Source of the DNA: Rhodoblastus sp963703385
Lineage (GTDB): Bacteria; Pseudomonadota; Alphaproteobacteria; Rhizobiales; Beijerinckiaceae
DNA: 64,000 bases
Direction: 5' to 3'
Assembly: GCA_963703385.1 (NCBI GenBank)
Contig: OY969816.1
Span: 1,550,001-1,614,000 of the forward strand
Below, one piece after another: positions 27,550 through 35,961 of this stretch; position 1 is the first letter of the stretch; the number at the start of each line of letters is the position of its first letter. The notes below the pieces were generated by a model, which worked only from the letters and a program-made list of their open reading frames with translations, made no database searches and was not told the DNA's origin. The position numbers and the translations under genes are program-made.

Positions 27550-27838
27550 TCGAGTCGACCGCCGCCCGGCCCCCCAACCTTTCCAGTTTTCCACGTGCCC
27601 TGGCCCTGTGGGACGGAACGAAACGCCGGCCGCCGACCGCGACGCGGGAAAAGGTCCAGGAAAAGGGCGCGAAGGTGGCGGCCACTGCCCGCCATGCCGT
27701 TTTTCCAGCCCAATTTGCGATCCCGTTCAAGGCGATGGCCGAACCCGCCGGCGCCTATGGGACATCGCGTCCCCTTCCAACAACGCCGGAAACGAGTTAA
27801 TGAGCCGCCTGTAATGGGCGGACAGGGAGAGAGTGGGA

Positions 27839-29038
27839 ATGACGGCCAAGACCGGGCAAGAGGGCGTGAACGGCTGGCGGAAGCCGCTGTCGGGAATCAA
27901 ATCGCCGGTCGAACTGGCGCGTCAGTTCACGCCCAACTGGTTCGCCACCACCATGGGCACCGGCATTCTATACATCATCATGCTGATGTCGCCGGCGCAG
28001 CTTCCCTACCAGCGCCAGGTCGCCGAAATTCTATGGGTGTCCGACACCGGCTTCTACCTGCTGTTCGCCGCTTTGCTGATCGCCCGGATCGTTTTCTTCC
28101 CGGAAACGATTGCGCCGCTCATGCGCCATCCGGTGCAGTCGATGTTTCTCGGCGCCATACCGATGGGCTTGATCCCCATCATCAACGCCAATCTGACTTT
28201 CGGCCCCGATCTGTTCGGCCCGGAGCGGGCGGTTCTGTTGTCCCACGTCCTGTGGTGGTTCGACGCCGCCTTGGCGGTCGGCGTGGCCTGGCTGGTGCCG
28301 TTCTTCATGTTCACCCACCAGATTCACGCCGGCGAACAGATCACGCCGGTGTGGCTGCTGCCGATCGTGGGACCGGAGGTCACCGCCGCCTCGGGCGGAC
28401 TGCTGGCCCCGCATCTCGGCGTCGGCGCCGCGCAGCTTATGGTCGCGACGGGCTATGTGCTATGGGCGGTCTCGGTGCCGCTCGCCTTCAGCATCATCAC
28501 CATCGTGTTTTTGCGCCTGGCGCTGCACAAGCTGCCGCAAAAGGGCATGGCCGCGTCGATGTGGCTGATTCTCGGACCGATCGGTACGGGCAGCCTTGGC
28601 TTGCTGACCCTGGGCCAGGCGGCGCCGGCGGCCTTCGCCGGCTCGTCGCTGGCCTCTGCGGCTCTGGTCGCCCGCGACCTCGGCCTTATCGGCGGGCTGA
28701 TGCTGTGGGGCGTGGGCTTCTGGTGGCTGGTGATGGCGCTGGTGCTGACCGTCCGCTATCTGCTTCAGGGCCTGACTTTCAGCCTGGGATGGTGGGGCTT
28801 CACCTTCCCGCTCGGCGTCTATACCGCGGCGACGCTGATTCTCTACCGTCTGACCGGCTTCGCCTTCTTCTCGATCGTCGGAACCGCGGGAGCCCTGCTT
28901 CTGCTCGGGATCTGGCTGACGGTCGCCAGCCACACCATGCGCGGCATGTGGACCGGCGACCTGTTCCACGCGCCCTGCCTGTGCGAGGAAATGCTCGAAC
29001 CGGACGTCGAAGCCGAGGTCGTCGCGGCGGGCGGCTGA
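27839..29038 (+). CDS. TDT/SLAC1-family transporter (TehA-like)
   Basis: A 399-residue membrane protein with about ten helices. FTPNWFATTMGTGIL near the start is the classic tellurite-resistance/dicarboxylate transporter (TDT) motif, and VGPEVTAASGG lies in the central pore-forming segment. Family members move anions such as malate, sulfite or chloride. In a strain with dsrA and an octahaem cytochrome, sulfite export is an attractive but unproven role. The start is the ATG following GGGA at 27834-27837. Confidence 0.85.
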   Translation: MTAKTGQEGVNGWRKPLSGIKSPVELARQFTPNWFATTMGTGILYIIMLMSPAQLPYQRQVAEILWVSDTGFYLLFAALLIARIVFFPETIAPLMRHPVQSMFLGAIPMGLIPIINANLTFGPDLFGPERAVLLSHVLWWFDAALAVGVAWLVPFFMFTHQIHAGEQITPVWLLPIVGPEVTAASGGLLAPHLGVGAAQLMVATGYVLWAVSVPLAFSIITIVFLRLALHKLPQKGMAASMWLILGPIGTGSLGLLTLGQAAPAAFAGSSLASAALVARDLGLIGGLMLWGVGFWWLVMALVLTVRYLLQGLTFSLGWWGFTFPLGVYTAATLILYRLTGFAFFSIVGTAGALLLLGIWLTVASHTMRGMWTGDLFHAPCLCEEMLEPDVEAEVVAAGG

Positions 29039-29069
29039 ATTTTTTGAGCGAATTTCGTGAGCGCGGAAA

Positions 29070-29088
29070 ACCCGGCCTCGCGCCGGGT
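29070..29088. terminator. hairpin between convergent genes
   Basis: ACCCGGC (29070-29076) pairs with GCCGGGT (29082-29088) over a 5-base loop, flanked by AAAA on the left and AAAA on the right. It can serve as a bidirectional terminator for the TDT gene and the facing hypothetical gene. Confidence 0.55.
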
Positions 29089-29098
29089 GAAAACCTCT

Positions 29099-29650
29099 CT
29101 ACGAATTTTCTATCCGGATCGCTTCCGGCGAATAAAGCAGCGTCACGCGGTCGCCGTATTTGATGCGGTCGATCTTTTGCGCGATCACCTCGATCGTTGT
29201 CGGCGGATGGACATGCGCGGGCTTTGTTTCCGGAGCCGGAATGTAAATCAGCGCCTTGAAACTTTTTCCCGCGAACAGGATCGCGGCCGGGCTGAGATAG
29301 AAATCTTCCGTGAACCCAGGGCTTTGCTGGTCGAACTTGTCGGTCCAGCGTACTGATCTAAAATGATATTCAGGCCGCACGATGGTCATTCTTCGCGGGC
29401 TGATGTCGCAGCCGAGGGTTGCGGCGACATAGGCCTCGTCAATTCCGCCGCCGAAATATTGGTCGATGTCGAGGCCGCGTTCCCTGAATTTCGGGATTTG
29501 CAGCCTGATCGTCCCGCCATCCTCGTTGAAGCGCTGGTCATGGCCCTCGAAGGCCTGGCCCGAGGCGACCCTGTAGCCCGGTCTGATGACGGCGCCGACT
29601 TGGTCCATTTTTCCCGCTTTTTCGAAATTGCCGAATCCCGCGCGATTCAT
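29099..29650 (-). CDS. hypothetical soluble protein
   Basis: A 183-residue protein with no signal peptide, membrane helix or motif that I recognise. The composition is mixed and protein-like (KSFKALIYIPAPETKPAHVHPP in two parts near residues 130-150). The start overlaps the dgkA stop (ATGA), so it is the second gene of a dgkA operon and translationally coupled. A role with diacylglycerol kinase is suggested only by this coupling. Confidence 0.6.
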   Translation of the reverse strand: MNRAGFGNFEKAGKMDQVGAVIRPGYRVASGQAFEGHDQRFNEDGGTIRLQIPKFRERGLDIDQYFGGGIDEAYVAATLGCDISPRRMTIVRPEYHFRSVRWTDKFDQQSPGFTEDFYLSPAAILFAGKSFKALIYIPAPETKPAHVHPPTTIEVIAQKIDRIKYGDRVTLLYSPEAIRIENS

Positions 29651-30012
29651 GCAAATCTTGCGAGGGCGGCGCCGATCCACAGCAGGCCGGCCATCAGCAG
29701 CGCGCAGAACACGGCCGCTGAGCCCAGATCCTTGATGATCCCGATGGCGGGGTCGATCTGCGGCGTCGTGCGGTCGCATAATTTCTCGACGCTCGTATTG
29801 AGCAGTTCGACCGCCAGCACCGCCAGCAGGGACGCAATCAGTTCGGCGCGGCGAAAATAATCCGGCGTCAGAACAAAAGAGACGGGAACGGCCGCGACCA
29901 GAACCGCGACTTCCAGCCGGAAGGCGTTTTCGGTCTTGATGGCGCTGGCGAGCCCCGCGACCGAGGCGGCGAAAGCCCTGAAAAGATGCGGCTTGCTCAA
30001 ATCGGTCGTCAT
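29647..30012 (-). CDS. dgkA: diacylglycerol kinase (DgkA type)
   Basis: A 121-residue inner-membrane enzyme with three helices. The conserved ELLNTSVEKLCDR and IKDLGSAAVF segments carry the active-site Glu, Asn and Lys-Asp residues of prokaryotic DgkA. It phosphorylates diacylglycerol released from lipid-modifying reactions back to phosphatidic acid. It is divergent from the mprF gene, another phospholipid enzyme. The ATG at 30012 is chosen by length and homology. Confidence 0.92.
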   Translation of the reverse strand: MTTDLSKPHLFRAFAASVAGLASAIKTENAFRLEVAVLVAAVPVSFVLTPDYFRRAELIASLLAVLAVELLNTSVEKLCDRTTPQIDPAIGIIKDLGSAAVFCALLMAGLLWIGAALARFA

Positions 30013-30300
30013 TCCTCGCACAGAAAACGCCTCTCGATCATATTGGCCGGACGGTCGCATGAATTTGTTTCCGTTCTCTGACGGTTCGGCCAGGACAGGG
30101 AGAAATCAACAAGCCGCGCTCGTCCATCCTTGACCGATTTCCGCCACGGCGACAATCGGCCCTGACCGCCTGGCTTCGCCGATTGCGGGCGTAGGCGGCG
30201 ACGAAAACGCGTCGCGAACAGGCGTCACGAACTCGCGCCTGGCGACCGCGACGAAAATTCTGCGCCGGCGCCGCGATTTTGGGCAAATTTGGGTCATAGT

Positions 30301-32961
30301 ATGACTATAGAAGCGCTGGCGTCGTCACAGCGACCCAATTCCAACCGGTCGAACGAATTGCCAGTCGAACGAATGGAAAACTGCGGACAAATCGAGCCCG
30401 ACGACATCGAGAGACGGAATTTGACCAGGTTATACCAGCCGCTCGGCATTCTCGCCGCGGGAGGGGCTCTGCTGCTCATCCTCGGGCGCGACATCGCGTT
30501 GATCGATTACCACGCCATGCTGTCGACGCTGTTTCACATGCGCCCGTCGATTCTCGTTCTGGCGGGCGCGGGAACGCTGCTCAGCTTCCTCGCGCTGGTC
30601 GCCCGCGACGCCTTCGCGGTCGGCTATGTCCGCGAACGCGTACCCTTCGTCGCAAGCCTTCTCTCCGGCTTCTGCGCCAACGCCGTCGGCCAATCGATCG
30701 GCTTTGCGCCACTGACCAAGGCGACCATACGTTACCGCATCTATCGCGGCTTCGGCGTTCCCACCGAAAAGATTGCGCGCCTGCTGTTGTTCATCAGCGG
30801 CGGTTTCGCGCTGGAACTCGCCGGCGTCGCCGCCGTCGCCGGATTGGTCGAGGCGCAGGATGTCGGCGAACTGATCAATCTGCCGCCGGATTGGGTGCGG
30901 GTGATTTCTCTCGCCATTCTTGCGCTCATTATGGCCGTGATCCTGGCCGGCTCCAATCGAACCTTGCGCATCCTGCAGTTCGAGATCGTCTCGCCCAAAC
31001 CCGCAGTCGCGAGCGCGCAAGTGGCGCTCGCCGCGATCCAACTCACCGGCGCGGCGCTCGCGCTCTGGGTTCTTCTGCCCAAAACCCCGATGGGATTTGT
31101 CGGCTTTGTCGCGGTGTTCTCGGCCGCTTCCGCCATCGGCGCCTTCAGCACGATTCCGGGCGGCCTCGGCGTATTCGAAGCGATCGTGATCTGGGTTCTG
31201 GGCCAGCACGCCTCGAAAACCGACATAGCGGCGGCCCTGGTCGCCTATCGCTTCATCTATTTCATCATCCCGCTATTCCTGGCGGTGGCGCTGCTCGCCG
31301 GGTTCGAACTTGGCCTGCCTTTTTTCAGGCGCCGGATCGAACGCGATCCCGTGGTTCAGGCGATTCAGCGCCTGGCGCCGCTGCTGCTGGGCGGCTTCGC
31401 CTTCGCCATCGGCGTCATGCTGCTGATTTCGGGCGCGACGCCGGCCTTCGAGGGGCGGTTGCTGCTGCTGGAGCGCCTCGCGCCGCTCTGGCTGGTCGAG
31501 GCCGCGAATTTTTCCGGCGGTCTGGTCGGCGTCTCCATGCTGTTTCTGGGCCAGGGGCTGCTGTATCGTCGAAGGGCGGCGTGGTGGCTCGCCCTGGCGC
31601 TGGCGACGATCGAAATCGCCATGTCTTTCGGCAAGGGCCTCGCCTATAGCGAGGCGGGCGTTCTCTTCGTTTTCGTCACGATGCTGCTGGCCACGAAAAG
31701 CCAGTTCCGGGCTGGCGCGCTCATGCTGGACCACCCATTCAGCCGGAACTGGCTGGCGGCGATCGGCGTCGTTCTTCTGGGCGCCTTCGGCATTTATTTC
31801 TTCGCTTTCCGCGAAGCCCTGGCCAGCGGCCAGAACGCCTGGCTCGATTTCGGCTTCTTCGCCCAGGCGCCGCGCGCGCTGCGCGCCTTGAGCGGCGCGA
31901 GCGTCCTCGCCCTGGGATGGGGACTGTGGGCGTTGTTGCGCCCGCCGCAGGGCCGTTTCGTCGCGCCGGACCCCGAAGCTTTGACGCGGGCCGAGCGAAT
32001 TCTCGCCGATCAAAGCCAAAGCGCGGCCTATCTCGCCCTGATGGGGGACAAGGGCCTGCTGTTCTCGCACTCCGGCCGGTCCTTCCTGATGTATGGCAAG
32101 AAGTGGCGAAGCTGGATCGCCTTGTTCGATCCCGTCGGTCCGGAAGGCGAAAGAAAAGAGCTGATCGACGCGTTCATCGCCCTCGCCAGCCAGCACGGCG
32201 GCCGCGCCGCCTTCTACCAGGTTCCGCCGGAAAGCCTGCGCGCCTACCTCGACGCCGGCCTGTCGGTGGTCAAGCTGGGCGAGGAGGCGATGGTTGATCT
32301 CGATGCTTTCGATCTCTCGGCCAGCCGTTTCAAGAGCCTGCGCTATTCGGCCAAGCGCGGCGCGCGCGACGGCCTGTCCTTCGAACTTTTTCCGCCTGAC
32401 CGGAACGCCGGCGCGCTGGCCGAGGCCGAGCGCATTTCGGCGCAATGGATGGCGGAAAAGAATGTCCCCGAGAAAGGCTTTTCCGTCGCCGCTTACGACC
32501 GCGACTATGTGCGGCGGCAGTGGATCGGTCTGGTGCGCCAGGCGGGCGTCCCGGTCGCCTTCGTGACGGTGATGGCTTCGGCGGATGGGGCGAATGCGAC
32601 GGCGGGCCTGATGCGGCATGTCGGCGAGAAGTCGCCCTATACGATGGAATTCATGTTCATCAGCCTGCTGCTGGCGTTCAAGGAACGGGGTTTTCACAGC
32701 TTCAGCTTGGGCGTCGCGCCCTTGAGTGGCGTCGAAGCGGGTCCGCTCTCGTCGATCTGGCACAGGATCGGCTCGCTGGCCTGGCGCCACGGCAAGCAGT
32801 TTTACAATTTCGAGGGCCTGAGGCTGTTCAAGGACAAGTTCGGCCCCGAATGGGCGCCGCGCTATCTCGCGGTCAGCGGCGCGCTCGGCCCCTATGCGGC
32901 CATCGCCGATATTTTGAGCCTGATCTCGTCGAGCCAGCGCGACCGAGAAAGCCGGGCATGA
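30301..32961 (+). CDS. mprF: MprF/LpiA aminoacyl-phosphatidylglycerol synthase and flippase
   Basis: About 886 residues. The N-terminal half has about 13-14 membrane helices (flippase, UPF0104-like, with FSTIPGGLGVFEA motif). The C-terminal DUF2156 domain (from residue about 570) transfers Lys or Ala from tRNA to phosphatidylglycerol. This lowers the surface negative charge and gives resistance to cationic peptides and acid. In Rhizobium tropici the homologue LpiA is acid-inducible. It overlaps acvB by 4 bp, reproducing the lpiA-acvB (atvA) operon. The start is uncertain: ATG 30301 is used, and ATG 30373 is possible. Confidence 0.92.
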   Translation: MTIEALASSQRPNSNRSNELPVERMENCGQIEPDDIERRNLTRLYQPLGILAAGGALLLILGRDIALIDYHAMLSTLFHMRPSILVLAGAGTLLSFLALVARDAFAVGYVRERVPFVASLLSGFCANAVGQSIGFAPLTKATIRYRIYRGFGVPTEKIARLLLFISGGFALELAGVAAVAGLVEAQDVGELINLPPDWVRVISLAILALIMAVILAGSNRTLRILQFEIVSPKPAVASAQVALAAIQLTGAALALWVLLPKTPMGFVGFVAVFSAASAIGAFSTIPGGLGVFEAIVIWVLGQHASKTDIAAALVAYRFIYFIIPLFLAVALLAGFELGLPFFRRRIERDPVVQAIQRLAPLLLGGFAFAIGVMLLISGATPAFEGRLLLLERLAPLWLVEAANFSGGLVGVSMLFLGQGLLYRRRAAWWLALALATIEIAMSFGKGLAYSEAGVLFVFVTMLLATKSQFRAGALMLDHPFSRNWLAAIGVVLLGAFGIYFFAFREALASGQNAWLDFGFFAQAPRALRALSGASVLALGWGLWALLRPPQGRFVAPDPEALTRAERILADQSQSAAYLALMGDKGLLFSHSGRSFLMYGKKWRSWIALFDPVGPEGERKELIDAFIALASQHGGRAAFYQVPPESLRAYLDAGLSVVKLGEEAMVDLDAFDLSASRFKSLRYSAKRGARDGLSFELFPPDRNAGALAEAERISAQWMAEKNVPEKGFSVAAYDRDYVRRQWIGLVRQAGVPVAFVTVMASADGANATAGLMRHVGEKSPYTMEFMFISLLLAFKERGFHSFSLGVAPLSGVEAGPLSSIWHRIGSLAWRHGKQFYNFEGLRLFKDKFGPEWAPRYLAVSGALGPYAAIADILSLISSSQRDRESRA

Positions 32962-34359
32962 GATTGCGCCTGATCCTGGCGGGCCTCGTCCTCGGCCTTC
33001 TCGTCCTCGTCGTTCTCCTGGCCGCGTTCTTCCTGCCGCGCGTCGCCGTCGTCGAGCGCGACGGCGGACCCTATGGCCGCATCCTGCTCGCCGAGCCCAA
33101 CGGCGAGGCGGCGGCCTATGTGCAAATCTATTTCGAGTTCGAAGGATTGGGACGACAAAGCGCGCGACATGCTGCGCGCGCTCGCCGGACGCGGAGCGAT
33201 CGCGGTCGGCGTCAACACGAACATCTATCTCGACCGCATCGCGCGCGGCGCCCCGAAATGTCTGAACCTGCTCGGCGACGCGGAGACCTTGAGCAAGCTG
33301 ATCCAGCGCGAACGGACCGGCGCAGGCTATCATCTGCCGCTGCTCGCGGGCGCCGGCCCCGGCGGGACCGCCGCCTTGCTCGCGCTGTCACAGGCGCTGC
33401 CCAACACGTTCGCGGGCGCAGTGACCATCGATCCGACCGCCGAACTCGACACCGCTGCGCCGGTCTGCGCCAAAGCCCCGCCGGCAGCGCAAGGAAAAGG
33501 TTTTGTCTATGCGTCGCCGCCGGTCCTGAATGGCCTGTGGATGCTTGGCGAAACGCCCGCCTATGCGCTGGAAGACCAGGCGCATTTCCGGAAATGGACC
33601 GACGCCGGCCTCTCGGCGACGCGGGTGGCGCTCGCCTCCGGCGACGGCAATGAACTCGTCGGCCTGATCTCGCGCGCGATCAAACCGTCGGGAAAGACTT
33701 TGGACAACCTGCCAATCGTCGAACTGCCCTCGCAAAAACCTTCTCACCTTCTGGCGATTGTCATTTCCGGCGATGGAGGCTGGCGCGATCTCGACAAGAC
33801 CATCGCCGAACGGCTTCACAAGGACGGCGTGAATGTCGTCGGCCTCGACAGCCTGCGCTATTTCTGGGCCCGCAAGAGCCCCGCGCGCACGACGCAGGAC
33901 GTCGCGGCGATCATCGAGGCCTATTCCCGCAAGTGGGGCGCGGACGATGTGGCCCTGATCGGCTATTCCTTCGGGGCGGACGTCGCGCCTTTCGTCTACA
34001 ACGGCTTGCCCCAGAACTTGCGCGACAAGGTCAAGCTGGTTTCGCTGCTCGGTCCCGAAAAGGCCGCCGACTGGCAGATCCGCGTCGTCGGCTGGCTGGG
34101 CGCCGCGCCAAGCAAGGACGCGCTCGCCACCGGACCGCAACTGGCGGCCATTCCCGGCAAAAAGATCCAGTGTTTATATGGCGAGGATGACAAAGCCGCG
34201 TCCTGCGCCACGATCGCAAATCCCGGCGCCGAGATCGTCGAGACCAGCGGAAATCACCATTTCGATAGAAACTACAATGCCTTGGCCGAAAAAATTCTTG
34301 CAAGACTCAAAATTCTTGCAAAACTCGAATCCAGTTCCGCTGCGGGAGTGGGACGGTAG
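32958..34359 (+). CDS. acvB: AcvB/VirJ-family aminoacyl-PG hydrolase, frameshifted near 33138
   Basis: About 466 residues when joined. An N-terminal membrane/signal segment (LILAGLVLGLLVLVVLLAAFF) precedes a first degenerate hydrolase half and a second AcvB domain with ISGDGGWRDLDK and nucleophile elbow GYSFGAD. The final His sits in GNHHFD. Agrobacterium AcvB is a periplasmic lysyl-phosphatidylglycerol hydrolase that balances MprF. Frame one ends its homology at VQIYF (about 33133). The +1 frame resumes at KDWDDKARDML. The indel may be artefactual. It starts inside the mprF stop (ATGA). Confidence 0.85.
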
Positions 34360-34413
34360 GCTTCATCGGCGGCGGTTGCGCTTCACGGCGACCCTCCGCC
34401 AGTTGAGGCGGCC

Positions 34414-35031
34414 TTACTCCATCACTGCCGCTTTCAGAATGCAAATCATCTCCGCCCGCGCCGGCATGGGAGACAGGTTGCGGATGACATGCCGCCGGTC
34501 GGCGCGGTAGCGCAAGGTCTCGCCGGCGCGCGCCGTTTCCCTTTCGCCGCCGACCTCGACCTGCAATTCGCCCTGGATCACCGAAAGGCTTTCGACCGCG
34601 CCGCGCTGATGGGCCTCCAATTCCAGCGCGCCGCCGGATTCGGCGAAGAAATCATAGCATTGCAGCCATTCCACGGTCTTGATCCAGCCGGTGACCGCGA
34701 GCCTGCACTTGCCGTCGTCGGACACCAGCATCGGCGTGTCGCCGCGCGAAACCTTTTCGATGAAGGCGGTATCGTCGCGGTCCTGCAACACCCGTTCGAT
34801 CGGCACGTTGAGCGCCTGGGCCAGCCGCCAGATGGTGGCCAGCGTCGGATTGGTCTCGTTGCGCTCGATCTGGCTGATGATCGACTTGGCGACGCCGGCC
34901 TGCTCGGAGAGTTCGGAAAGGGAGAGATTATAGGACTTGCGCAGCCGCTGGACCGTGCGGCCCAGTTGCCCCGAGAGCGCGATCGCCCCCGCCTCCAGCG
35001 CTTTTTGTTTGTCCTTGCCCTCGACGCCCAT
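34414..35031 (-). CDS. XRE-family regulator with C-terminal cupin domain
   Basis: A 205-residue regulator. An N-terminal HTH_3 (about 22-80; SLSELSEQAGVAKSIISQIE is the recognition region) is joined to a cupin sensor (about 125-200; HQRGAVESLSVIQGELQVEV). This class includes PuuR- and SutR-like repressors sensing small metabolites. The effector is unknown here. It is convergent with acvB. Its own promoter region contains the palindromic element at 35093-35201. Confidence 0.88.
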   Translation of the reverse strand: MGVEGKDKQKALEAGAIALSGQLGRTVQRLRKSYNLSLSELSEQAGVAKSIISQIERNETNPTLATIWRLAQALNVPIERVLQDRDDTAFIEKVSRGDTPMLVSDDGKCRLAVTGWIKTVEWLQCYDFFAESGGALELEAHQRGAVESLSVIQGELQVEVGGERETARAGETLRYRADRRHVIRNLSPMPARAEMICILKAAVME

Positions 35032-35092
35032 TTCGCCTTTCCGACCATTCCCTAAGGCGATCTGTCAAAGTTTTTAGGCGCTAACTCTTGAC

Positions 35093-35201
35093 CGTCATGA
35101 CCGGGCTTGTCCCGGTCATCCACGCCATGCCGCGCCCCACGAACGCCAACCGCTCGCTGCTCCCCTCGGCGTGGATGCCCGCCACACGGGCGGGCATGAC
35201 G
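35093..35201. repeat. 109-bp imperfect inverted repeat with CGTCATGACCGGG-type ends
   Basis: The left arm (35093-35124) and the complement of the right arm (35170-35201) share CGTCATG-CCGG... and ...ATCCACG, enclosing a 45-base spacer. Each arm is itself a small palindrome. Such CGTCATGCCCGGGC-like elements are common intergenic repeats in Rhizobiales genomes. Confidence 0.75.
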
Positions 35202-35961
35202 GAGCGCTTTAGCCCAAGTTAACTCGGCAGGCTGCTGCCCCGTCGCCCCGTTGCGTTTGGCATATTATCCGAAATCGTTTGGAATATCGAACGGATTGTT
35301 CATGCCGCGCCAATCGGGTCGTTGCCTTTATGACGATATCGAGCGGCCAGGACCGGATGTTTGCGGACGCTCAGCGCCGTCTCCAATAATGGCCGAGATG
35401 GGCTCCAAGCCGTCATCCGCAGGATATTCGGCGACCGTGTCCGGTCGACCCAGATGGGACTATCGGCCTGCCGCCCTGATCGTCTCTTCATAGCCTCGAA
35501 CCGGTCACTGCGGTCGCGCGCCGCAACGTGTCGGCGCGGAGAGGGGAACCCCAAGTGGCGACCCGGGTCAGAGAGCTTTGACTATCGGGGATCGAGTTCA
35601 AATCTCTGAGGTTTGACGGCGGCGCGCCCATTCGCCAGTGGCGCGGCGCACCCGCGCCGCCGCAAGAGATACGCATCAATTTGGAACAGCTCACGTTGTA
35701 TAATTGTCACTCTCGGGCGCGAAAGCGCGCGGGCCCAGGAATATGGCCTCATCGAGACGGGCCTTCCGTTGCGGTCGCGACTTCGCCATGTTTTAGTTTT
35801 TCGCAAATCGTCACGACGAGAACTTAAGGCGGTTCGAGCGAAGTGACGGTCGGGTCGTTCGGGGGCGCCGGCCGATGATTTCTCCACCTTTCGGTCGGCA
35901 ATCGGCATCGATGCGTTCTCGTTGGCGGACCCGCCTGTCTAAGCAAGCGGGGGATCGGCCG
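35202..35961. other. 760-bp gene-free region before the autotransporter
   Basis: No convincing gene on either strand. Short frames are GC-driven. A TATAAT hexamer at 35697-35702 may be the -10 of the autotransporter promoter, but a well spaced -35 is not clear. The rest could hold decayed sequence. Confidence 0.35.
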
